Below are positions 9,403 through 17,284 of a DNA stretch of 59,805 nt, piece by piece. The notes under the pieces were generated by a model. That model saw only the letters and a list, made by a program, of their open reading frames with translations. It searched no databases and was not told the origin of the DNA. The position numbers and the translations under genes are program-made. Each line of letters starts with the position of its first letter. The stretch's first letter is position 1. The stretch comes from Candidatus Poseidoniaceae archaeon (GTDB taxonomy: Archaea > Thermoplasmatota > Poseidoniia > Poseidoniales > Poseidoniaceae). The DNA lies in assembly GCA_949373075.1 (NCBI GenBank), contig CASIBX010000002.1, positions 65,019 through 124,823 on the forward strand. Reading direction: 5' to 3'.

Positions 9403-10359
9403 ATGTCCGAAACCGGAACCATCACTCCAGAGATACAAATAAAGAAACTCACAGAAGACCTTGAGGTCGAAACCGAACGCGTTCTCAAGCTATATGCTGC
9501 ATATGAGTTGCAGGAAAAGGAAATTGTAGATTTCAAAGCCGAAGTCGAAGTTCTTGAGAAAGAAATCGTCGAGCGAGAGATTGAAAAAGAAAGTCTAGAG
9601 TCTTTACTTACCGAGAAAGATGCTCGCATCCGTGAGCTCGAAATGAGGGCTAGCAAATCTGGTAAGCAAGTGGAACACCTTGAACCTGAATTGCAGAAGA
9701 TGGAAGAAAGGTTTGCTCGTGAAAAAGACCGCCTAGGAAAGATATTCTCTATTGCTGAAGAGTTAGATAATGACCTAAGGTTGGCTGTTATTGAACTTAA
9801 TACTCGTGACGAATGGTACATGGACCACATGTCATTATTCGAGGACCTAAACAAGGCAATAAAGCGACGCTATGAGATGGTCGAGACTGCAGTTGAAGCA
9901 GAAAGACAATCCCAACACATGGGCCGTGCAATCGCCGAAAGAATGGACGAAATGGTTGAAGCAAGAGCTGCTGAAATGACTATCGAAGAAGCATCCGATG
10001 TTTCTGCTACTGAGGCAGAAAATATGGATGTCTCAGCAACCCCTGATGAAGGGAACGAAGATGACGATTGGACTTGGTCAGACACAGTTTTAGTCGGAGT
10101 TATGGAAAAGAACGGAATCACTGACCGTGATGCGTTTGTCGAGTTTGCCAAGTCTTACGACATGGACGGCAACAAATATCTCAAAGGCTCAGAATTAGGC
10201 GCAGCAGCAGCAGATTTCGTTGCCAAAGACGCACCAGCAGAAGAAGTAGTTTCAGAAGAAGTAACTGCGGAAGAGCCGGCCGAAGAAGCATCTAGTGATT
10301 CTAAATCTGAACCAGAAGTCACCTGGAGAACCTCCGGGGACTCTTCGGAAAACCAGTGA
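9403..10359 (+). CDS. coiled-coil protein with single EF-hand-like loop
   Basis: Not a recognised family. Residues about 10-150 are a long, highly charged coiled coil (Glu/Lys-rich heptads), followed by an acidic Ala/Glu/Ser-rich linker. A C-terminal segment has a 12-residue EF-hand-like loop at residues 253-264 (DMDGNKYLKGSE); it keeps acidic positions 1, 3 and 12 but has Lys instead of Gly at position 6, so calcium binding is uncertain. No signal peptide or membrane segment is seen, so it is probably cytoplasmic and structural. The ATG at 9403 follows a clear AGGTGAG ribosome-binding site; a GTG at 9394 is a weaker alternative. It sits 11 bases before the decarboxylase gene and is probably co-transcribed with it. 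Confidence 0.65.
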   Translation: MSETGTITPEIQIKKLTEDLEVETERVLKLYAAYELQEKEIVDFKAEVEVLEKEIVEREIEKESLESLLTEKDARIRELEMRASKSGKQVEHLEPELQKMEERFAREKDRLGKIFSIAEELDNDLRLAVIELNTRDEWYMDHMSLFEDLNKAIKRRYEMVETAVEAERQSQHMGRAIAERMDEMVEARAAEMTIEEASDVSATEAENMDVSATPDEGNEDDDWTWSDTVLVGVMEKNGITDRDAFVEFAKSYDMDGNKYLKGSELGAAAADFVAKDAPAEEVVSEEVTAEEPAEEASSDSKSEPEVTWRTSGDSSENQ

Positions 10360-10370
10360 GGTGAACTAAA

Positions 10371-11210
10371 TTGGCTTTCTTAGCCAGAGGTGGATTCCTG
10401 CCAGTAATCACTCCTGCTTTGATGGGTAGTGGATTCATATTAGTAGGCTGGTTTGTAGATCCGTTGTTTGGAGTTGCACCTAGTTTGGGCATCTTTATGC
10501 TAATGCTATCAGCCTTCTTTGCAAACTTCTGGCGGGACCCAGACCGTCCAATTCCTCGTGATGAAGGAATAATTGTTTCACCTGCTGACGGCCATGTTAT
10601 GTTTGCAAAAAGAGAAAGAGCGACAGGGCGAAGACCATCCAATGATGAGATGGCAGATGCAGAACAAGACGAGCTAACTGGAACATGGCACCCAGAACCT
10701 TGTGCCGACGTCTTATCATTTTCAACCGAGCAAAGATTCGAAGCAGTTCCTGAAGGCGAGGAATCTGATGATGATGTTTGGCGAATCGCAGTTTTCATGT
10801 CGCCACTTGATGTTCATGTCAACCGCTCACCAATTGCTGGAAAGATTACAAGGATGGAGCACAGGACTGGAAAAGGAATGCGCAGAGGTCCATTTTTACC
10901 TGCTTTCAAGAAGGAAAGTGAATACAATGAGCGAGTGAGAACTCTGTTCGAAAGAGAAGATGGACTACTCGTCGAGGTCATGCAAATCTCAGGGGCACTT
11001 GCCCGAACAATCGTACCATGGACTAGTGAAGGAGACACCATGCGTCGTGGAGAAAGATTTGGGATGATCAGGCTAGGTAGCCGTGTTGATGTCAGAGTAC
11101 CCGCAAACAGATTCAAACCATGCGTAATTAGCGCTGAAGACGGAGATAAAGCATATCCGAAGGGAGAGTTTGTGCAAGCAGGCTCTACTATTCTGTACAA
11201 GGAGTTGTAA
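10371..11210 (+). CDS. psd: phosphatidylserine/archaetidylserine decarboxylase proenzyme
   Basis: Makes the ethanolamine head group of the membrane lipid by decarboxylating (archaetidyl)serine. After two N-terminal hydrophobic stretches come FWRDPDRPIP, SPADGHV and MSPLDVHVNRSP, diagnostic for the short Psd class. The autocleavage site is LGSRVDV with Ser237, which would become the pyruvoyl group of a roughly 43-residue alpha chain. Length (279 aa) is somewhat above the usual short form (about 210-230) because of an inserted acidic segment around residues 80-130. The start codon is TTG, chosen because GAGGTGA lies five bases upstream and no better ATG exists. A CDP-alcohol phosphatidyltransferase of the same pathway type lies 43 kb away at 54347. 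Confidence 0.88.
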   Translation: MAFLARGGFLPVITPALMGSGFILVGWFVDPLFGVAPSLGIFMLMLSAFFANFWRDPDRPIPRDEGIIVSPADGHVMFAKRERATGRRPSNDEMADAEQDELTGTWHPEPCADVLSFSTEQRFEAVPEGEESDDDVWRIAVFMSPLDVHVNRSPIAGKITRMEHRTGKGMRRGPFLPAFKKESEYNERVRTLFEREDGLLVEVMQISGALARTIVPWTSEGDTMRRGERFGMIRLGSRVDVRVPANRFKPCVISAEDGDKAYPKGEFVQAGSTILYKEL

Positions 11211-11212
11211 TC

Positions 11213-12268
11213 ATGGGATTCAAGAAAGAATTTTTACCATTCTTTTTGATGTTAATTTTAATAATGCCCTTTGGGTATTATTTTGCTGGAAAGCAGGTGT
11301 ATGATACAGTTGCTCACACCAATACTGATTGTTGGGGCAACTTCGACCAGAATACTCCTGAACAATTTGCCCCCTTAAGGAGTGAAGTTCCTCTCAATGA
11401 ATCGATTAATAGTGAGAATATTAGTTCCAATATAATGGAGGGGCTATCGCAATATTGGTGGTCCGGGTATGAACATGCTACCATCGAAGTAGAAGGTGAA
11501 GACATCTTCTTGTCAGCGTGGTACCTCATGCAAGATGAATCAATGCCTTGGGTTATTTTTGTTCATGGCATTAGAGGATGCAAGTCAGGCGGAGAACTGA
11601 TGATATCATCTGGAATGTTAGCTAATGCGGGTTTCAATGTAATTTCCTTTGACTTGAGAGATCATGGAGAATCATCGATTGATGATAACAGAGTATCTGG
11701 CGGTCAAGATGAATGGAAAGACGTTGTTGCGGTATTTGATTGGTTAATTGATGAAAAAGGCGCTGAGCCAGATGACATTGGGTTGTTTGGAACTTCAATG
11801 GGTGCAGGAACTGTTGCAATTGCTTTTTCTCTCGATGACAGAATGCAATCGGTTTGGTTGGATTCAGGATATTCTGACATGGGCAAAATTGTGGTCGAAG
11901 AATTAGAATTCCAAGGCCTTCCTACTTTCTTAGGACCGGCTGGTATCTTTGCAGGTAAAATTTCTGCTGGACAAAACTTAGTCGAATATTATCCATTAGA
12001 TGCAGCTTCAGAAATCGGTGATAGGCACATGTATGTCGTTCATGGAAATCAAGACAAGAGAGTTAGATTACATCATGGCGAAGAAATGTGCGAAGTAGCA
12101 TTGAAAGAGGGATTAGAAGGTAATGTCGAATGTTGGTTCAAAGATTCTGTAATTAGATATGATGTCGGAGACGGTATGCAAAGTGATGAACATGTTACTC
12201 TAATGTTAACCGATACAGAGGAGTATGAAACTAGGTTAGTCGGCTTCTTCACAGATTCCTTAATCTGA
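11213..12268 (+). CDS. membrane-anchored alpha/beta hydrolase
   Basis: An alpha/beta-hydrolase of unknown substrate, probably facing outside. Residues 7-25 form a membrane anchor or uncleaved signal, followed by an extracytoplasmic-looking region of about 85 residues. The hydrolase core has VIFVHGIRGCKSGG, the FDLRDHGES strand, and the nucleophile elbow GLFGTSMGAG (Ser). A His near DEHVTLM is a candidate for the third catalytic residue. It resembles the BAAT/DUF1749-like group of serine hydrolases. The ATG lies two bases after the decarboxylase stop, so the two genes are an operon; a role in lipid turnover is possible but only inferred from this linkage. Confidence 0.75.
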   Translation: MGFKKEFLPFFLMLILIMPFGYYFAGKQVYDTVAHTNTDCWGNFDQNTPEQFAPLRSEVPLNESINSENISSNIMEGLSQYWWSGYEHATIEVEGEDIFLSAWYLMQDESMPWVIFVHGIRGCKSGGELMISSGMLANAGFNVISFDLRDHGESSIDDNRVSGGQDEWKDVVAVFDWLIDEKGAEPDDIGLFGTSMGAGTVAIAFSLDDRMQSVWLDSGYSDMGKIVVEELEFQGLPTFLGPAGIFAGKISAGQNLVEYYPLDAASEIGDRHMYVVHGNQDKRVRLHHGEEMCEVALKEGLEGNVECWFKDSVIRYDVGDGMQSDEHVTLMLTDTEEYETRLVGFFTDSLI

Positions 12269-12304
12269 GCGAGCATTCAAACACGCGAAGCAGGACGGAT
12301 TACT

Positions 12305-13471
12305 ATGGCGAATGGTAAGTTGACAATGGTGGGGGAGTCGGACAAGCGTCCTGCTCGTATCCATGATTTAGTCAAAGCACCTGCTAATACTGCCTGGGCC
12401 CAAGAGAGAAAAAACTCCTGGGATGCTAAATTTCCAGCAACAGTTTACTACACCCCTGAAACCTTAGCGGATGGAACTCCAACCACTGCATTAACGGTTA
12501 TTTTGAGAACCAAAGGCTGCCATTGGTGGTGGTCTAGCGGTTGTACCTTCTGCGGCTATTTTAATGACACAAGAGATGATGTCACCAGTGCAGACCTTCA
12601 TTCTCAATGGGAAAAATCCCTCGCCAAATTTGATGATTTTGATACCATGGGTATGGTCAAAGTATACACATCAGGTAGTTTGCTAGAGGATAGAGAGATC
12701 CCAGTCGATTTTCAAGAGCGTGTCTTACAAGATTGTCATGACATGGGTAAGGAATTGGTAGTGGAAAGCCGAACAGAGCAATTATCGAAAGAGAAATTGA
12801 AATGGGCAACTAGCATCAATCCTAAATTTTCAGTTGCGATAGGGCTTGAAGCCTATGACGATGAAGTTCTACGATTCCATGTCAATAAAGGATTCACGAC
12901 TAAGAGTTGGGATAGAGCAGTAGAGAACCTTTCAGAATTTGGATTACGTATCAAGACTTACTTGATGTTTAAACCGCCATTCATGAGTGAGGGAGACGCT
13001 CTAATTCACGGGGCTAAATGGATTAGGGATGTAGCATCGCGAAGTGATGAGATAAGTGTCAATCCAATGAATATTCAAAGGGGTACGGTAATTGACAGGT
13101 TGTTCAGAGCCAATGAATACAGGCCTCCGTGGCTTTGGTCACTAATCCAGCTAATACAAGATGTCCACCAAGATATCCATCCAACCAACTCTGGTAACGG
13201 TTCAAAAGACCAGGTCAGTCGACTAATTATTCATCCAACCGCTGGCGGTAAGGTCAGAGGTGCGCATAATTGTGGCAAGTGTGATGGCGACGTAGTTGCA
13301 GCAATAGAGCGTTATTCCGTAAGTGGAGATATCCATGAACTCGATGGCCTAGATTGTAGTTGCAAAAAGGTTTGGAAAAGCGAAATAGAATTGGACAAAA
13401 GTATGCCAATTCCACTTGGAGCAGGCAAAAATCGCAGAGGAAATCCACTCCTACATTTACGCTCACCTTGA
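12305..13471 (+). CDS. archaeosine biosynthesis radical SAM enzyme RaSEA
   Basis: RaSEA works with ArcS to turn preQ0-lysine in the tRNA D-loop (position 15) into archaeosine. The radical-SAM cysteines are C72-x7-C80-x2-C83 (CHWWWSSGCTFC), the spacing typical of this family. The C-terminal part contains HNCGKCDGDVVAAIE and DCSCKKVW, the conserved metal-binding tail of TIGR01210-type proteins. Length (388 aa) fits. No ArcS or TGT gene is in the window. The stop codon lies within a CTCACC/GGTGAG inverted repeat at 13462-13478. Confidence 0.85.
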   Translation: MANGKLTMVGESDKRPARIHDLVKAPANTAWAQERKNSWDAKFPATVYYTPETLADGTPTTALTVILRTKGCHWWWSSGCTFCGYFNDTRDDVTSADLHSQWEKSLAKFDDFDTMGMVKVYTSGSLLEDREIPVDFQERVLQDCHDMGKELVVESRTEQLSKEKLKWATSINPKFSVAIGLEAYDDEVLRFHVNKGFTTKSWDRAVENLSEFGLRIKTYLMFKPPFMSEGDALIHGAKWIRDVASRSDEISVNPMNIQRGTVIDRLFRANEYRPPWLWSLIQLIQDVHQDIHPTNSGNGSKDQVSRLIIHPTAGGKVRGAHNCGKCDGDVVAAIERYSVSGDIHELDGLDCSCKKVWKSEIELDKSMPIPLGAGKNRRGNPLLHLRSP

Positions 13472-13486
13472 GGGTGAGATTAGTGA

Positions 13487-13507
13487 ATGTTTATCACCGA
13501 ACCATAG
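13487..13507 (+). other. possible six-codon leader ORF
   Basis: ATG to TAG encodes MFITEP. AGGGTGAG ends eight bases before the ATG. It lies in the leader of the small membrane protein gene, between two inverted repeats. It could be chance; no repetitive or regulatory amino-acid content is seen. Confidence 0.2.
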
Positions 13508-13517
13508 GTGGAGCAAA

Positions 13518-13534
13518 TGACCCCTACGGGGTCA
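13518..13534 (+). promoter_or_regulatory. palindrome TGACCCC-TAC-GGGGTCA before start codon
   Basis: A perfect 7-bp stem with a three-base loop. Its 3' arm runs directly into the ribosome-binding site AAGGTGA (13534-13540) of the gene starting at 13545. It holds the core ACCCC-N3-GGGGT that also occurs at 42381 and 50853. It could be an RNA hairpin controlling translation or a protein operator. Confidence 0.55.
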
Positions 13535-13544
13535 AGGTGATTTC

Positions 13545-13817
13545 ATGAGCAATAACACAGTACTACCCGATGTATCTGAAGGAGTGGCAGAACCCTCTTC
13601 TTCCCGAGTAATTATCGTCATCATGATGGTTGGCTTAGTTGGCTTACTAGCAATGTTTAGCAATATATTCGGATGGGACACTCTACCCGTCATTGGGGAA
13701 ATAATTCCTTTAATGGACAACTTAGGAGGCTCAGGAATTTGGTATTACCTAATCGGCATCATGGTAGGATGCGGGATGATTGTGGCCAATATGGTCGGAG
13801 GCGTCCTTTCGGACTAG
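13545..13817 (+). CDS. small two-helix membrane protein
   Basis: No family recognised. The 90 residues hold a soluble N-terminus of about 20 residues, a membrane helix at about 22-40, a short loop (GWDTLPVIGEIIPLMDNLGG), and a second helix at about 65-85. AAGGTGA lies four bases before the ATG. It ends 12 bases before the oxidase-like gene, whose own ribosome-binding site AGGAGGTG lies in the gap, so the two are almost certainly co-transcribed. By position and size it may be an accessory subunit of the neighbouring membrane protein. Confidence 0.65.
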   Translation: MSNNTVLPDVSEGVAEPSSSRVIIVIMMVGLVGLLAMFSNIFGWDTLPVIGEIIPLMDNLGGSGIWYYLIGIMVGCGMIVANMVGGVLSD

Positions 13818-13829
13818 GAGGTGTGATGT

Positions 13830-16004
13830 ATGTCAGACGTATTTCCAACTGCAGTAATTTTACTCGCAACAATTCTACTATTCACTCATTACATCCAGAA
13901 AGGAATGGGTGGAATGAGTACTCCGCTCCGACAATTTGGAATGTTTCTTCTTAACAAGGCAGCAGGTCCAGCAACTGCTTTGTTCCAAGACAAAGAAGGA
14001 TCTGGCGCTAAGACCTGGATGCAAACCGGAGTATTCTGGTTAGTTCTAGCAGGTGTTGGCGGATTCCTGTCAGCATGGCATAACTACGACCCTGTCGCCT
14101 TGGATTCACTATCCAATGTTGGCTGGTCATATGATGACGGCAGTGCTTTGACATACTTCAATGAAGTTGCAATGACTACTGCATTATTCGCAATTTTATT
14201 GGGTGGAGCATTAGTCGCTCATACTCGTGCTACTGGATCTAATCTTGCTAGTGAAGCAAACGCTTCACTGATAGCAATGGCCTGGACAGCTCAAGCCCTT
14301 GTGGGATTGGTTTTGTGCACACTAGATCACTGGGACTGGATTACATACGGTGCAACACAAATGGCACTCTATGGATTGGTTTCAGCAATGCTAGTAATGA
14401 GTCTATTAGTCAATTCATTAATCACTCTGGGTAACAGAGGAAACTCGCCTATTTCAGTTCCATCTTGGTTCCTTATTCTTGGCCTTCTAACTCTATTATT
14501 CAGCAGAGTAAGTAAGGCTCTAGGTGAGTTAATCGGCTTGACAGGTACTGTTTGGATTGCTGATGTCATAGCCTTTGGCTGGGTGCCTTTAGCACTGATG
14601 TTTGCAGTTGGATATCATGTATTGTCACATGTAACTGGACATCCAATCTGGTCGGGTAGTCTAACTAAAGCATCAATGCTCTTGCTATTCGTTACTATTC
14701 CACCATTCTTCTTAGGAGAGTCTTCCAATGCAGATTCGTTCACTCAATCAATCGGTGCAATTCTAGTAACAGTTGGTTTGTTCCCTGTTTTCGCAGCATC
14801 GACCAATATGATTGCTACAATACGTGGAAATGCTAGTGCAGTCTTCGACAGCCCGGGCGCTACTGCAGCAGCAGCAGGGGCTCTTCTTTTGCCTTTATTC
14901 GCATTATTAAGTTACTTCACCGGCCTCAATGTAATGGTAGGAGATGGCAGTCTTGCTAATGCAGCAGCAACTGTAAATCATGCGTTCTTGTATGTTGTAG
15001 GCGGCTTATTCGCACTCTCAGCCTTATTCCATTCATATCCATTAGCAGCCGGTAAAACCCTAACTGGTTCGGCTGGAGCAGCATCTTGGTTAGTTATTGG
15101 CGGTGGACTTCTTTCGACAGTGCTTTTCCTAATGGGAGATTGGTCCCAAAACGCACTGGTTGAAGCAGGTATTGAGGAATCATCTGCGGGAATAAATGGA
15201 TTCGCCCTGGCAGGAGCGTTTGCATTCTATGGAGTGACAATCGGATTCATCATGGCCGGTAATAGCGTCGTTAGAACTCTACTTGCAGGCAAACTAAAGC
15301 CATCTACAATGACTAAGCAAAGTGATATTTCAACATACAATCTAGTCGAAGGCTCAACTTCCATACGTGACCTACTGGGCCGTGGAGTAGGTCTTGATAC
15401 TACTTTGGTAATAGGTGAGTCTGAAGAAGAAGTTGAAGGAGGCTCAACTCTTATTGAAGTCTCAGCCACTCTTCACAATGATTCAGTTGATGAGTTCCCG
15501 GTTAGTTTCGATGAAGATCTCGTAACCCTGACCAAGTGGCTATGTGGCAGAGGAACTACAACTGCGCAATTCTTTGCTTGGGCAGATGTTGACAAGTCTG
15601 GAGAAATAGACATGTTCGAATTATCAAACGCCCTGAAAGTTGCAGACATTGCAGACCTTCCTCCTTGGGGCATTGAAGATTTAGTCAAAGTAATGGACAT
15701 AAATTCTGACGGCCGACTAAACCTACCTGAGCTAGATATCGCACTTCTAAACATAAGAAACACTCTTGGAATCGAGTTCATTCCTTTTGAAGAGGAAGCC
15801 GAAGAATCTGAAGAGGAAGCGGAAGAGGAAGCAGAAGAAGTCGAAGAACCTGAGGAAGAGGAAGCAGAAGAAACATCCTCTGTACCTTCTAAATCTGAAT
15901 TGAATAAGATGAAGAAAGCGGAATTAGTAGACTTGGCCAAATCCATGGACCTGTCTAGTAGTGGTACAAAAGCTGACTTGATTGGACGCATTACTAAGGC
16001 GTGA
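13830..16004 (+). CDS. heme-copper oxidase subunit I-like membrane protein lacking metal ligands, with EF-hands and SAP
   Basis: The first about 490 residues are a multi-helix membrane domain whose order of motifs follows CcoN (cbb3 oxidase subunit I). Examples are PIWSGSLTKASMLLL, then TQSIGAILVTVGLFPVFAAS with a following NMIATIRG, and later the HSYPLAAGKTLTGSAGAASW block. By eye the ligand positions are changed: the TM2 heme His aligns with YFNEVAMTT (about residue 109), the CuB helix reads VWIADVIAFGW (about 240), the His-His pair reads GESSNADSF (about 296), and the HxH pair reads NHAF (about 381), leaving one His. The cytoplasmic tail has two canonical EF-hands (586-597 DVDKSGEIDMFE; 623-634 DINSDGRLNLPE), a Glu-rich stretch, and a SAP-like motif from about 691. 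A respiratory role is unlikely; sensing or tethering is inference. The homology is read by eye and needs a profile search. Confidence 0.7.
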   Translation: MSDVFPTAVILLATILLFTHYIQKGMGGMSTPLRQFGMFLLNKAAGPATALFQDKEGSGAKTWMQTGVFWLVLAGVGGFLSAWHNYDPVALDSLSNVGWSYDDGSALTYFNEVAMTTALFAILLGGALVAHTRATGSNLASEANASLIAMAWTAQALVGLVLCTLDHWDWITYGATQMALYGLVSAMLVMSLLVNSLITLGNRGNSPISVPSWFLILGLLTLLFSRVSKALGELIGLTGTVWIADVIAFGWVPLALMFAVGYHVLSHVTGHPIWSGSLTKASMLLLFVTIPPFFLGESSNADSFTQSIGAILVTVGLFPVFAASTNMIATIRGNASAVFDSPGATAAAAGALLLPLFALLSYFTGLNVMVGDGSLANAAATVNHAFLYVVGGLFALSALFHSYPLAAGKTLTGSAGAASWLVIGGGLLSTVLFLMGDWSQNALVEAGIEESSAGINGFALAGAFAFYGVTIGFIMAGNSVVRTLLAGKLKPSTMTKQSDISTYNLVEGSTSIRDLLGRGVGLDTTLVIGESEEEVEGGSTLIEVSATLHNDSVDEFPVSFDEDLVTLTKWLCGRGTTTAQFFAWADVDKSGEIDMFELSNALKVADIADLPPWGIEDLVKVMDINSDGRLNLPELDIALLNIRNTLGIEFIPFEEEAEESEEEAEEEAEEVEEPEEEEAEETSSVPSKSELNKMKKAELVDLAKSMDLSSSGTKADLIGRITKA

Positions 16005-16009
16005 AAGCA

Positions 16010-17284
16010 ATGCGCATTGGCTTGGTAGGTAAGCCAAACGTTGGCAAATCGACATTTTTCAGTGCTGCAACATTAGCCAAAGTGGATATTGCAAACTATC
16101 CATTTTGTACAATTGAGGCAAATGTAGGTGTTGCTTTCTTGGCTGCACCCCAAGCCTGTCCTTGCAAAGATTTGCGAGAGCGTCTTGAATCGGATGGAAG
16201 ATTGGAGCCAGTTTCGCAAGATGACCCTCGGCAGGGAAGTATTTGTGAGCCAAGGACAGGAACATGTGTCGCACATATTCGCTTAGTTCCGACGTTCTTG
16301 GTAGATGTTGCAGGCTTGGTTCCAGGGGCTTCAGAAGGCCGAGGCAGAGGTAACGCATTCCTTTCAGATTTAGCAAATTGTGATGCCTTGATACAGGTTG
16401 TAGATGCTGCTGGCTTAACCGATATTGAAGGGAACCCAATCGCTGCAGTTGATGATGTAGAGGCATCCCTCAAAGAAGAAACAGCGTTCTTGACCGCTGA
16501 ATTAGATTCATGGATCCACAGCATCCTAGATGATGGATGGGCAAGAGGTTCTCGTCGTGTACAAGCCGAAGGGGAGAAAGGGTTGACCACATTCTTGCAT
16601 GAAAGGTTCACAGGACTAGGTGCTAATTTGTCACATGTACTCCAAGCCTTGGATGGTTTTAGAAATCAATGGGGCGATCTCGATACACCGTGGATGTGGC
16701 CTGAAGACAGAGTTCATTCTCTTGCATTTTATTTGCGTCAACAATTATTCCCAATTCACATTGCTGCCAATAAAGCGGATTCCGCAAAAGGAACTCCTTG
16801 GGATGCAATTCAAGCAAACGGTATGATTCAACCTACGATGGCAGATATGGAATTGGCTTTGAGAAGAGCAGATTCCAGTGAAATGATTTCTTATTCCCCT
16901 GGTAAGGATACTTTCGAAATTGTAGACGAGTCCAAACTGAATCCTGCTCAAATTAATGCGCTGTCTTCGATGAAAGAAAAGTTGGCGCAATCAGGAGGAA
17001 CTGGTGTCGCTGAATTACTATCACGTGTCTTATTCAACGCTCTTGACCACGTAGTTGTATATCCAGTTGCAGACGAGACTGCTTGGAAAGATGGAGAAGG
17101 AAGAATCCTTCCTGATGCCTTTGTAGTTCCTAATGGAATTGAAGCAAAAGCCCTAGCGTACAAAGTTCACAGCGATTTAGGAGACGGGTTCATCAAAGCA
17201 GTAGATGGTAGAACTCGCAGGGTGGTAGGTTCTGAACACGAATGTGGCGATAGTGACGTGATTAAAATCCACGCCAAGTCGTAA
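16010..17284 (+). CDS. ychF: YchF/OLA1-type GTPase
   Basis: A translation-associated P-loop GTPase of the Obg-HflX group. G1 is GKPNVGKSTFF, G3 is VDVAGLVPGASEGRGRGN, G4 is NKAD, and the C-terminus is a TGS domain ending near VHSDLGDGFIKAVD. NKAD predicts GTP rather than ATP preference, unlike bacterial YchF (NxxE). The ATG at 16010 (425 aa) starts exactly at the conserved MRIGLVGK; a GTG at 16001 would overlap the upstream stop as GTGA and add three residues. It is probably coupled to the oxidase-like gene. The stop codon abuts the convergent propeller gene with no spacer. Confidence 0.9.
   Translation: MRIGLVGKPNVGKSTFFSAATLAKVDIANYPFCTIEANVGVAFLAAPQACPCKDLRERLESDGRLEPVSQDDPRQGSICEPRTGTCVAHIRLVPTFLVDVAGLVPGASEGRGRGNAFLSDLANCDALIQVVDAAGLTDIEGNPIAAVDDVEASLKEETAFLTAELDSWIHSILDDGWARGSRRVQAEGEKGLTTFLHERFTGLGANLSHVLQALDGFRNQWGDLDTPWMWPEDRVHSLAFYLRQQLFPIHIAANKADSAKGTPWDAIQANGMIQPTMADMELALRRADSSEMISYSPGKDTFEIVDESKLNPAQINALSSMKEKLAQSGGTGVAELLSRVLFNALDHVVVYPVADETAWKDGEGRILPDAFVVPNGIEAKALAYKVHSDLGDGFIKAVDGRTRRVVGSEHECGDSDVIKIHAKS

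Noticed and set aside
15473-15991. 172-codon minus-strand frame rich in Ser
   Set aside because: Mirror of the Glu-rich and EF-hand codons of the oxidase-like gene (GAA/GAG read as TTC/CTC or TCT), with no start signal.
13830-16004. Functional cbb3-type terminal oxidase subunit
   Set aside because: The His residues needed for hemes and CuB are not seen at the aligned positions, and no subunit II, CcoO or CcoP gene is nearby.
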